Below, one piece after another: positions 11,266 to 20,147 of a stretch of DNA of 49,799 nucleotides. Source of the DNA: Sporothrix humicola (taxonomy: Eukaryota > Ascomycota > Sordariomycetes > Ophiostomatales > Ophiostomataceae). The stretch lies in the NCBI GenBank assembly GCA_021396245.1, contig WNYE01000149.1, forward strand, positions 1 through 49,799, read 5' to 3'. The position numbers and the translations under genes were made by a program. Numbering within the stretch: position 1 is the stretch's first letter; the number at the start of each line of letters is the position of its first letter. Under the pieces are notes generated by a model. It was given only the letters and a program-made list of their open reading frames with translations, was not told where the DNA came from and made no database searches.

Positions 11266-12417
11266 ATGAGAGCTGTTGGTGTCCGTGGCGGCAAGGGCGA
11301 TGCCGACGCATTGTTCATCGAGGACAACGTAGCCGACCCTGTGGCCATAGGCGACAGAACTGTTGTGCGCATCAAGGCATTTGGCCTCAACAGAATGGAT
11401 ATTATGCAGCGAGAAGACCGCTATCCATACAAGCTGCTACCTGAGTCTGGCAAGATTATGGGCGTCGAGTTCAGCGGGCTCGTCGAAGAGCTGGGACCCG
11501 ACTGCAAGGGTGATTTCGAGGTTGGCCAGCGCGTCTTTGGCCTTGCCTATGGAAGTGCAGTAAGTTGGTCGAAATTAGATAAAAAAAAGTTGGAAAGAAA
11601 AGAGAAGAAAGAAGAAGCTGACAACCTCTAGTATGCAGAGAAGATTGCCGTGTCTGAGCGAATGTTGATGCACCTGCCTGATAGCCTGACCTTTGAAGAG
11701 GCAGCAGGCATCCCAGAGGTACGTTTACACACCATAACAATTCGAGTTGGAAAATGCCTAATCTTTCAGACCTTCTTCACAGCCCTCCAAGCAGTCCACC
11801 TTGTCGGTGGTCTTCAACTAGGAGAGACTGTTTTGATTCACGCCGGTGCATCTGGTGTTGGTCAGGCGGCCATTCAGGTCGCACATCACGGAGGAGCGTC
11901 AAAAATATTCACCACAGCCGGGACAGACGCAAAGTGCCAGTTATGCCGCCGCTTGGGAGCAGATTTTGCCGTCAACTACAAGGACGAAAAGGCTGACGAC
12001 TTTGCCGATGTTGTGGCCCGTGAAACCAACGGCAAGGGTGTCGATCTGATTATTGACCTTGTTGGTCAGTCATACTGGCACAGAAACACAGCATCTGCAG
12101 CCATGGAGGGCCGTATCGTGATTGTGGCGGCCATGAGCGGGAGCATGATTGAAGGATTCAATCTGAGAGCGCTTCTCAACAAACGGCTGTCAGTTTTCGC
12201 AACGACGCTGAGAACTCGCAACGCTGAATACCAAGGAAAGCTTCGGGACGTCTTTGTTGAGAAAATTGTGCCAAAATTGGCCGGAGCCGGACGGGATGAA
12301 AAAACGGCAATGGGTGTAACAGTGGACGAAGTGTTTCCATGGCAGCGTGTCGGCGATGCACACAAAAAGATGGAGGCCAATGTCAACGCAGGGAAGTTGA
12401 TATGTGTAGTTGAGTGA
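11266..12417 (+). CDS. NAD(P)H quinone oxidoreductase, PIG3-like (zinc-free MDR family)
   Basis: Exons 11266-11559, 11632-11718 and 11770-12417 (introns 72 and 51 nt, both phase 0, GTAAGT and GTACGT donors) give 342 aa. The N-terminal GroES-like half contains GLNRMDIMQREDRYP, and the Rossmann half has HAGASGVGQAAIQ near residues 151-164 for NADP(H). The block SYWHRNTASAAMEGRIV is characteristic of the PIG3/TP53I3 quinone oxidoreductase branch. No structural-zinc cysteine cluster is seen, as expected for that branch. The protein should reduce quinones or reactive enones in the cytosol. It is convergent with the amidohydrolase (167 bp between stops) and divergent from the aldolase, so it sits inside the putative catabolic cluster. 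The start has a good CACAATG context. Confidence 0.9.
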
Positions 12418-12584
12418 GTAGATAGGACTGACAGAATTTGATAGATATGAATGAAGAGCAATATACACTAGTATCTTACCTATTGGTTTGCTTGTTTTGT
12501 ATTGTATTGCATTTTAACTAGTTTTGAGATCATTCAATGTTAAATTACCATATATGCTTTCATCACTACTCTACATACACTGCA

Positions 12585-13481
12585 TCACTCAAACAGACGC
12601 TGTGGGTTCGTCACCCAAAACTTGTGCCAGGTCTCCTCATCCGGGATCCATTCCCGAATCTTGGCGATATGGCCGGCATTGTCGACCGTGCGGAAGCCTT
12701 CGACATCATTGATCCGCTGCTCGGCCGTCTTTCCTTTGCGGCTGACACCAAGCTGTGTGTGCGGCCAGTCGGAGCCAAAGACGATCTGGTCGGGTCCTGC
12801 GGCGATAATGGCTTTGGCAGCAGGTGTCAGGCTCTCGATGCCGTCGGGGTTGCCGTCGTACAGCCGCTCAAAGCCGGAAATCTTGACAAACAGGCGCTTC
12901 TCGCGGACCAGCTCCAGGAACGTGGCAAACTCGGGCGTCGATGCATCGCCGGGGAAGGCACTGCCAAAATGGTCGGCCACAAGCTTGATACGGGGGTCGA
13001 GACGCGTGCGGATCATGTCAGCCATGGCAGCCCAGGCTGGCAGCGGGCAAAATATGCCAATAACCCAGCCCAAGCGAGCAAGACGGGCGGCCAGGCGCTC
13101 GATCTTGGTCGTGATGGCATCGGCGCCGTTTTGGTTGCCATGGCCCCAGGCCATTTCGTGCATCCGGGCGCCACGAACGCCAGCAGCATGGAGAGCGTCA
13201 AGCTCGGCGTCTGTAATGCTGTCGACGTCAATTGTGGCCAGTCCACGCAGACGCAGCGAGTTTGTTGATTTTTTTAGAGTATCGACGAGCGGCGCCGGCG
13301 AAGTGCCCTGCATCGAGGCATGGACGACAACGACATTGGTGCATCCCGTCACGGCCGTCGGGTACTCGGAGATAGCGGCCGGCTTGGGCGTGTAGGGACG
13401 AGGCGTGGCATAGGGAAACGTCTCGGGGTCAAAGACGTGGATGTGCGTGTCCCAAGCGCCGGGAGGAACAACAGGAGCCAT
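12585..13481 (-). CDS. amidohydrolase 2 family protein, 2-pyrone-4,6-dicarboxylate lactonase-like
   Basis: Single exon, 298 aa. Start chosen at 13481 because CTCACAATGGC is a strong context and no in-frame ATG exists upstream. The TIM-barrel metal and acid residues are visible: WDTHIHVFDP (His13, His15), VADHFG (His171), VKISG (Lys200) and FGSDWPH (Asp238). This set matches the LigI/PDC-hydrolase branch of amidohydrolase 2 enzymes, which open the lactone ring of pyrone dicarboxylates in bacterial aromatic degradation; related fungal proteins are mostly unassigned. The frame before the ATG encodes an Arg/Ser-rich stretch resembling a presequence but begins only at a TTG. It is divergent from the MFS transporter, which supports a role in using the transported acid. 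Confidence 0.87.
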   Translation of the reverse strand: MAPVVPPGAWDTHIHVFDPETFPYATPRPYTPKPAAISEYPTAVTGCTNVVVVHASMQGTSPAPLVDTLKKSTNSLRLRGLATIDVDSITDAELDALHAAGVRGARMHEMAWGHGNQNGADAITTKIERLAARLARLGWVIGIFCPLPAWAAMADMIRTRLDPRIKLVADHFGSAFPGDASTPEFATFLELVREKRLFVKISGFERLYDGNPDGIESLTPAAKAIIAAGPDQIVFGSDWPHTQLGVSRKGKTAEQRINDVEGFRTVDNAGHIAKIREWIPDEETWHKFWVTNPQRLFE

Positions 13482-14294
13482 TGTGAGGATGCGGGAAGAA
13501 AAGAAGCGGGAGGGCGAGAGACGACAAGATGGACGGCGGGGTGAGGTCAATGGACGTTGGAGAAGGATGCTGCTGTCGTTGTCGTCCTTGTTAGTGTTTG
13601 GTTTCTTTCCTCTTTTGGTTTTTCCTATTCGGGCTCGTTTTGTTTATTTTCCTTCCATTTGTTTTCTTTCTTTCTTCCTTCTTCTTTTTCTATTTCACGT
13701 ACCTCGCGGTTCTTGGAAGCTTGGCAGCCATCTTTATAGGAAACCAAGTGAATGTTCGTCAATAAAAAAAAAAGGAATCAGATCAAATCAAACGTCAACA
13801 GCTCCTATGTCGTGATTTGATATCCGCAAACAAACTACATAAAATGCACATGCGCTATCGGACCCCAGGATCGAGTTGCAATCGGGTTAAAATCGCGAAT
13901 GTAGTGCGGAGATGGCGGGTCGGCGGGTCTGCGGAGTCTTTCGTTCCTCTGGCACTCCAGCGGACGTCTTTTCCTGTTTCTGACCTCCGTCTAACACACG
14001 GCTTGGCGCTCACGGAGTACTACGGGCCGGCGTCTAGTGGTTTGGCGTGTTTTTCCTCCTCGAGTCGCCCGTGTTTCCCCTCATTTTCTCATCAAAACCA
14101 GCGCTTTGGGGGCCTGTCATGAGTTCGTCGCCGCCTCAGACCCTGGTCGCGATCGACTGCCGGTGGCACACAACGCTTTTGCGGGGAAAAGAGGCGAAGG
14201 ATGCAAATGAAAAGTAGGCGGAAATGGCAGAAAAATAGAGCAAAAAAGACAGGTCAGCTTGCCATCTCAGAATCAAAGGCCTGTCACCGTGCGT

Positions 14295-14308
14295 CTCCCC
14301 ACGGGGAG
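14295..14308. promoter_or_regulatory. palindromic GC box with CreA/Mig1-like site
   Basis: CTCCCC-AC-GGGGAG is a perfect 6-bp inverted repeat. The left arm read on the minus strand gives GTGGGG, fitting SYGGRG. Carboxylate transporters of the Jen type are classic carbon-repressed genes, so this is a plausible but unproven operator. Confidence 0.35.
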
Positions 14309-14828
14309 GAGGTGGCCGCGACTTTATGCACCAACTACTCAGTAGATGCAGAATGGAGAAGAAGTGGAGAATGCGACCAAGTGTGACCCGCCAAGGTTCC
14401 ATTTTCTGGGGAGACTGCCAGAACAGACAGTGGGTCTTGTTTTATGTTCGTTTTTATCTCTTTGCATTTTTTTCCCTTCTTTTTCCTTTTTTTGAGTCGT
14501 CTCTCCTTGGCTGGTAGATTTTGTCGAGTCCCGGGCCCTGTCTCTTCTGTGCATTCTCTCTCACCCAGTCCTTCCCATGCCTTGCCTTCTCTCTTGACGT
14601 CTCTCCCCTCTTCTCCATGTGGACCTGGTCATCTTGGCTTGCTGCAAACTGAGTGGCTGCCGTCCATGTCCCAACCCATGCCCAGCCATTATTGCCCGTC
14701 TTGCCCATCTCGGGACGTCTCTGTCCTTGCTTGGCAGCTTGAACACCTTCGAAGAGGGAGGTCGCATCCTTTATGTTTGTTTTGTACCACACCTCGACAG
14801 CGGTCGGTCAAAGGCCTCGAGAGCCTTG

Positions 14829-14835
14829 TATATAT
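14829..14835 (+). promoter_or_regulatory. TATA box of the transporter gene
   Basis: TATATAT about 210 bp before the ATG at 15045, followed by CT-rich sequence typical of fungal transcription start regions. The position fits, but it is unproven. Confidence 0.4.
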
Positions 14836-15044
14836 GGAGGCAATTCCACGAGATCTTTGAGAGGAAATCTGAAAGAAAATAAATCAGATCACCAGGACCC
14901 TCTTCTTGAATCCTCTTCTGATTTCTTTTCAGTCTTGACTTTTCCAAGCCGTCCCTCCTCGTTTCCCACTCCCTGTTACTTTTGTTTATATTGTTTCCCC
15001 CCTTTTCTTCAAAACATCATCTTCCTCTTCACAACCACATCACA

Positions 15045-16543
15045 ATGGGCTTCCTTCAGGCTGTGGCCCGTGTTCCGGGCGACTTTGCCCGTGATCTGCG
15101 CATGAACCGCACGCAGGCCCTCATCTTCTTGACCTCGTGGTTCTGCTGGACCATTGGTTCCATGCACTACTTCATGTTGTCATATACCATGCCCGATATT
15201 GCCAAGACACTCGGCGTCGAGCAGAGCAAGATTGCCCAGGCCAACACCACATCCATGTTGTCGCGCGCTCTCGGTGCCGTCATCTTTGGTGTTCTTTCTG
15301 ACCAGTTTGGCCGCAAAATCCCGCTGCTCATCGACCTTGTGCTCATGGGCGTCTTTACCCTTTGCACGGCCTTCATCCACACTTATGGCCAGCTCATTGG
15401 TGTCCGTTTCCTTTTCGGCGTGGCATATGGCGGTCTCTATGGCGCCACCATGGCAGGCCTGCTCGAGGCCATGCCTCGTAGCTCGCGTGGTACTGTCGCT
15501 GGCTTCACCCAACAGGGTTTTGGTGCTGGTAACCTGTTTGCCTCTGGTCTTCATCTGGCGATGAGTGAGTTCTCCCGTGTCTCCCTTGGCGGTCATGTAA
15601 TGCTTCTTCTAACACGCCTTTTACCCCAGACAAATATGGCTGGCGTTCTCTGTTCTATCTCGGCGCTGGCCTGACGGTGCCCGCCTTCTTCTTGCGTCTC
15701 ATCACGCCTGGCTACTCTGTCGCCAATGACGCCATTCGCGAGGCTGAGGGCATGGACCATAACGACCGTGTCGATGACCGTGCCCAGGTCGGCGGCAACA
15801 TTTCCTTCTTTGTCAAGTTCCGCTATGCCATCCGCCACCACTGGCCCATCTTCGTTTACTGCACCGTCCTCACGTCGTGCTTTGCCACGCTCGGCCACGG
15901 CCAGATGGATGTGTACCCGAGCTTCCTGACGACCCAAAAGGGCCTCGACATCCTCCACGAGACCTGGATCACCGTCATCTTCCAGTGTGGTGGCATCATT
16001 GGCGGCGTTGTCGGCGGCTACTGCTCCAAGTTCAACCCCAAATGGGTCCCCGCTGCTGCCGCCGTCCTCATGGCTCCCTGGCTCCCGCTCTGGACGCTGC
16101 CCAACGACTGGCGCTTGCTGGCCGTCGGCGCCTTCTTCCTCGAGCTGGCCTATGGCGCCGCCATTGGCACCGTGGGCAACATCCTGCAGATGGTGTGCCC
16201 GCACCCCGGTATCCGTGCGGCCTTTGGCGGTGTCACCTACAACCTGGGCAATGCTGTGTCGTCGATTGCGCCCACAATCGAGACCAAGCTCGGCGAGCAG
16301 TGGCCTACGCCCGAGGGCAAGCCCGACTATGGCCGCATCCAGCTGATCCTGACGGGCGTCCTGATCGGCCTCCTGACCATTACCCTCGCCTGCATGCCCA
16401 CCAAGAACGTCAACCTCGAGTGGGATCTCGAGGACCCCAACCAGGTCATTCCCGGCCACGGCGGTGTTCCCGAGGGCAAGGAGGCCCCGTCCGTCAACGA
16501 GCTCGAGAACGGCAATGCCACTCCGCCGAAGACGATCGGATAA
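15045..16543 (+). CDS. MFS carboxylate transporter, Jen1/lactate-pyruvate type
   Basis: Exons 15045-15564 and 15630-16543, joined across a 65-nt intron (GTGAGT, CTAAC, CCCAG), give 477 aa. The protein has many hydrophobic helices, MFS motif A at about 82-95 (GVLSDQFGRKIPLL) and a long central loop near 203-242. The order resembles the sialate/lactate:H+ symporter family that includes yeast Jen1, which imports mono- and dicarboxylates across the plasma membrane. The Jen signature NxxS/THxS/TQDxxxT is only partly kept: residues 259-271 keep His263 and Asp267, but read ALGHGQMD-like with several substitutions. Substrate range may therefore differ. It is divergent from the amidohydrolase. The ATG follows a long leader with ideal CACAATGGG context. 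Confidence 0.88.
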
Positions 16544-17109
16544 GTTTGTGTTCTGTATCTCGGATATCAATTGTTTCTGTCGGTGCGTTTGGAGAAAATG
16601 AACGTGTTGGTGGGCGGCTCAAGTGATGGTGCTGTCTTGTAGCTAGTGACGTCGACGATATGAGGCCGCAGGAACTACCCGCTGGTCCTTTTTTTTCAAG
16701 TATTCTCTTTTTTAGAAGTATTCTTAGCCGTAGCCAGTTTCTGTCAATTTGATCAATCAAGATGTATATTCGTTTTTGGCTTGCAACACTGGTGTCATTG
16801 GTGGTCGGGAGTGCCGATGCATCAGTTCCATGGTCTTGTGTCGGCGATTGCTTCGTGGTGTGGGTGAAATTAGGGTAAAATATTCATTAAAGGTGTTAAA
16901 AGACAAATGTCTATTTGAGAGTAAAATGTTTCTTTTGGAAAAGGGAGAGTTGGTTGTTGACGTTCTTGCCTGAGATGTACTTCCAGTCAGGTGTTGTGAT
17001 GACTAATCGCTTCTCCAAAACAACCGCCCCAAAACAGCAACCGCAACCCACTGTCGCAAGCTCTTTCCAGGCTTCCTCCCAGCTCCAACCTCGACAAAAC
17101 AACATCACA
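16544..17109. other. intergenic, transporter 3' end to WD40 gene
   Basis: No gene seen. It contains the transporter 3' UTR and the WD40 gene promoter. The WD40 frame is open back to 16915, but the upstream ATG lacks the good context of 17110. Confidence 0.5.
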
Positions 17110-18885
17110 ATGAGCGACATGGAGGATTTCGACAGGGGCTACGACAGCGACGACAACGGGCCGGACAACGCCCTGCTGCAGTCGTTCTTGCCGGCAGCTT
17201 TCGGCAAGAAGACCCAGGAGGCCGACATTGACGCACAGATCGAGCGCAGCCGACGGCCAGTATGGAAAGCTTCGGCGGCAGGAAACGAGAAGGAGGCAAA
17301 AAAGGACGAGGATGACGACAGCAACAGTGACAGCGATAGTGATAGCGACAGCGACAGCGACGATGGCGACGACCTCGACCGGTTCCCGCTGTCGCACGAG
17401 CTCGTCTTCAAGACGCACGAAAAGGCCGTCACCAGCGTGTCGCTCGACCCAAATGGGTCGAGAATGGCCACAGGATCGCGGGACTGCACCGTCAAGCTCT
17501 ACGATTTTGCGTCCATGACGCCGACGACGCTGCGCGCCTTTAAGAGTGTGGATCCATGGCAGCAGGGCGCCAAGCCGTCGGCCACGACCGAGTCGCACCC
17601 GGTCAACCACGTGGCGTTCCATCCACAAGCCGCCAGTGTCGTGCTTTGCATAACAGCCCATCCGCAGGCCAAGATTCTGTCGCGCGACGGCGAGATTCTG
17701 ACCGAGTTTGTCAAGGGCGACATGTACCTGCGCGACATGCACAACACCAAGGGCCACGTGGGCGAGATTGCGACGGGCGCGTGGCATCCTACAGACCGTG
17801 AAACGTGTGTGACGGCCGGCGCCGACAGCACGCTGCGGATCTGGGACGTCAACAACAAACGCAGCCAGCGCGACATTATCGTGTTCAAGTCGCGCGCTGC
17901 CGGGTCGGCGGGCCGCTCGCGCATGACGGCTGTGGCCTGGGGCGCGCCTGCAAGCGGCAATGGAGACACGGTTCTTGTGGCGGCGGCTCTTGATGGATCG
18001 CTTGTCATGTACAGCGGCAACAATGGGCCCTATACCCGACCGTCTGCCGAAGTACGCGATGCTCACAAGCCTAACACGTGGACGGGCGGTATTGATGTGA
18101 GCGCCGACGGCCGCATGGTGGTCACGCGCGGCGGCGACGGATTTATCGAGCTGTGGGACACGCGCAAGTTCAAGCAGCCATTGGTGACGGTTTCGCACGC
18201 ATCCAGCGGCTCTGCCGACCGCTTCCCCATGTCCAACATCCGCTACGGACCCAACTCGACGAGCATTCTTGTCGGCTCGCCCGACGGCAGCCTGCACGTC
18301 CTGAACCCAGGCAATTTGCGGCCAGAAGTCGTCACGCCCGTCACGCCAGGCAGCCCGTTGATTGCTGTTGAGTGGCACGCCAAGCTCAACCAGGTCGTCA
18401 CTGGCAGTGCCAATGGTGAGACGCACGTTTTGTTCGACCCAACACGGTCGATGCGCGGCGCTGCTGACGTGATCCGCCGCGCGCCCAAGAAACGGCACGT
18501 CGACGACGACCCGGCTTTTACCATGGACCAGAACATTGGTATTACCAACGACAATATTGTCGTGCCGGGTGCACAGCAGGCTGCCAGCCGTCGGCGCAAG
18601 GGCGGTGTCACTAACACAGGCCGCTCGCTCGACCCACGGCGGCCGACAATGCCCCAGCAGACGCCGTTTGCCCACAATGGCCCCGACGACAAGAGCATTG
18701 AGAAGAACATTCCACTCAGTCGCATGTTGCACGAGGATCCGCGCGAGGAGCTGCTTAAGTACGCCGAGGCGGCCAAGAAGGACCCTATTTTTACGGCGGC
18801 GTACAAGGTGAATGCGCCTGTGACGGAATACGCCGAGCTGAGCGACGAAGAGGAGGAGCCTGAAAAGAAGAGGGCCAAACGGTGA
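17110..18885 (+). CDS. WD40-repeat protein, WDR70-like
   Basis: Single exon, 591 aa from the ATG at 17110 (ATCACAATGAGCG context); an upstream in-frame ATG at 16981 would add 43 residues of basic, unconserved sequence. An acidic N-terminal tail holds a Ser-Asp run at about 71-84 encoded by a short GATAGY repeat. WD40 repeats follow from about 92 to 470 (MATGSRDCTVKLYD, CVTAGADSTLRIWD, VVTRGGDGFIELWD). The tail after the propeller carries an RRRKGG basic patch and a terminal KKRAKR likely nuclear signal. The layout matches the WDR70/gastrulation-defective family, nuclear proteins linked in fission yeast and human cells to chromatin changes at DNA breaks. It is not linked to the metabolic cluster. 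Confidence 0.87.
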   Translation: MSDMEDFDRGYDSDDNGPDNALLQSFLPAAFGKKTQEADIDAQIERSRRPVWKASAAGNEKEAKKDEDDDSNSDSDSDSDSDSDDGDDLDRFPLSHELVFKTHEKAVTSVSLDPNGSRMATGSRDCTVKLYDFASMTPTTLRAFKSVDPWQQGAKPSATTESHPVNHVAFHPQAASVVLCITAHPQAKILSRDGEILTEFVKGDMYLRDMHNTKGHVGEIATGAWHPTDRETCVTAGADSTLRIWDVNNKRSQRDIIVFKSRAAGSAGRSRMTAVAWGAPASGNGDTVLVAAALDGSLVMYSGNNGPYTRPSAEVRDAHKPNTWTGGIDVSADGRMVVTRGGDGFIELWDTRKFKQPLVTVSHASSGSADRFPMSNIRYGPNSTSILVGSPDGSLHVLNPGNLRPEVVTPVTPGSPLIAVEWHAKLNQVVTGSANGETHVLFDPTRSMRGAADVIRRAPKKRHVDDDPAFTMDQNIGITNDNIVVPGAQQAASRRRKGGVTNTGRSLDPRRPTMPQQTPFAHNGPDDKSIEKNIPLSRMLHEDPREELLKYAEAAKKDPIFTAAYKVNAPVTEYAELSDEEEEPEKKRAKR

Positions 18886-20147
18886 GGAACACAAAAGAAG
18901 GGCGGCTCGGGAATTCAAGCCAACCAAGGACAATTTAAAATGTACAATAGACTACGATACCCATGAACAACGTATATATTTAAAAAGAAAGCTGTTGAGA
19001 GCACACACTAGCCGTTGACGTCGCCGTTGTCAACAGGCCAATGCCCGCATATAGGCATATGCATCTATCCGCTAGCCGCTGTTTTGCGCTTTCCTTCTGT
19101 TCCCCACTTGCCCCCGCTCCTTTCCTCTGATTGGCCCTTCTGCGCGTCGCGACTTGTCGCCTCAGGCAGCAACGCCGCCGCACGCCTCCTTCCCTGCCTG
19201 GCGTTCTGAAATCTACCGCCCCCATCCAGCCAGTCCTCTTCCCACCCAAAATATTGCGTCCCAGTCGTGGCCCTTTTACTTCCCACATCATCAACGGGCG
19301 AACAGCGCGCGCATCGAAAAAATCGCCAGACCCCCTCCGCATCCATCGAGTGCCATCGCAGCCGACGCCGAGACATCTCGACACGCGATTTTTTTCGCGC
19401 GTCTGCCCTTTTGGCATCCCCTTCCACCACCCAAAGGACCCTTTGCTGCTTTGGGGCCTCCTTTTCGCTCCTTTTTGCACCAAGTCCTGCTTTTTGCTGC
19501 TTTTTTGCTTCATTTTGCTTTGCCCCCTGTTTTCACCTATTTTGCGTTTGGCGCTTCTGCCAGCTCGCAAGCTCCCCCCCTCCCATCCCCCATCCCCATT
19601 CTGCCATTTTCCATCAAATCCCCATTATTATTTTCATCCTCATTGTTGTTTTTCATCGCCCCGTGTCATTTCACGCATTTTCCCTCAATCGACTTCGTCC
19701 CCATTGTCGAGTCGTCCTCTCATTTTTTGTCCCCGTCACCACCCTCCCTCTCCGACTCGATTCTATCTCTCTTTCACGTTGTCCGCCCCCCTTTTTTCGC
19801 ACTCGCTTTCGACAACGCGACGCGCCAACAATCAGCCAACAAACATCCCAAAGAACCAACGCTATCGACGGCCTTAATCGACGCGATTATCGTGACACAT
19901 CGCCACGGCAGATTCGCCCATCCATCGATAGGCCATTGACTAGCCATCGACCGAACGACCTGCCATCGCCCATTACCATCTCTCTTTGACGCGACCGGCC
20001 ACCCAACCCATCAGTCACGTCCGTAATGCGCCATTCGTGACCGATCTCGACCGTCTGCCATCTCCATCTCCCCCATCCGTCCTCTCGATCGCCATCTAGA
20101 TCCCGAGGACAACTCCCACACCCCCCAACGCGCATCATCTGCCCGTC
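18886..20147. promoter_or_regulatory. promoter and long pyrimidine-rich leader of the SNF2 gene
   Basis: 1.26 kb without a supportable gene. From about 19130 to 19990 all three plus frames stay open for 240-260 codons because the strand is rich in C and T and poor in purine-led stop codons; the predicted peptides are low-complexity Pro/Ser/Phe and share no domain. From about 19910 to 20100 the words CCATCG and CCATC recur. Best read as promoter and long 5' leader. Confidence 0.55.

Larger units (their letters stand above)
13482..15044. promoter_or_regulatory. divergent promoter region, amidohydrolase / transporter
   Basis: 1.56 kb without a supportable gene; open frames here are short and low-complexity (T/C-rich). 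A 14-bp palindrome CTCCCCACGGGGAG lies at 14295-14308 and includes GTGGGG (minus strand), a match to the CreA/Mig1 consensus SYGGRG. A TATATAT box is at 14829-14835, about 210 bp before the transporter ATG, followed by a long pyrimidine-rich leader. Confidence 0.55.

Noticed and set aside
12537..13395. Plus-strand open frames over the amidohydrolase gene
   Set aside because: They are opposite a gene with clear catalytic motifs, carry no recognisable domain, and are codon-bias shadows.
13482..13550. N-terminal extension of the amidohydrolase with a presequence-like Arg/Ser stretch
   Set aside because: It has no in-frame ATG and could start only at a TTG, whereas the ATG at 13481 has a strong context. 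Kept as a note in the gene entry.
19131..19989. Three overlapping open frames of 240-260 codons before SNF2
   Set aside because: Openness in all three frames reflects C/T-rich bias; peptides are low-complexity and lack domains.
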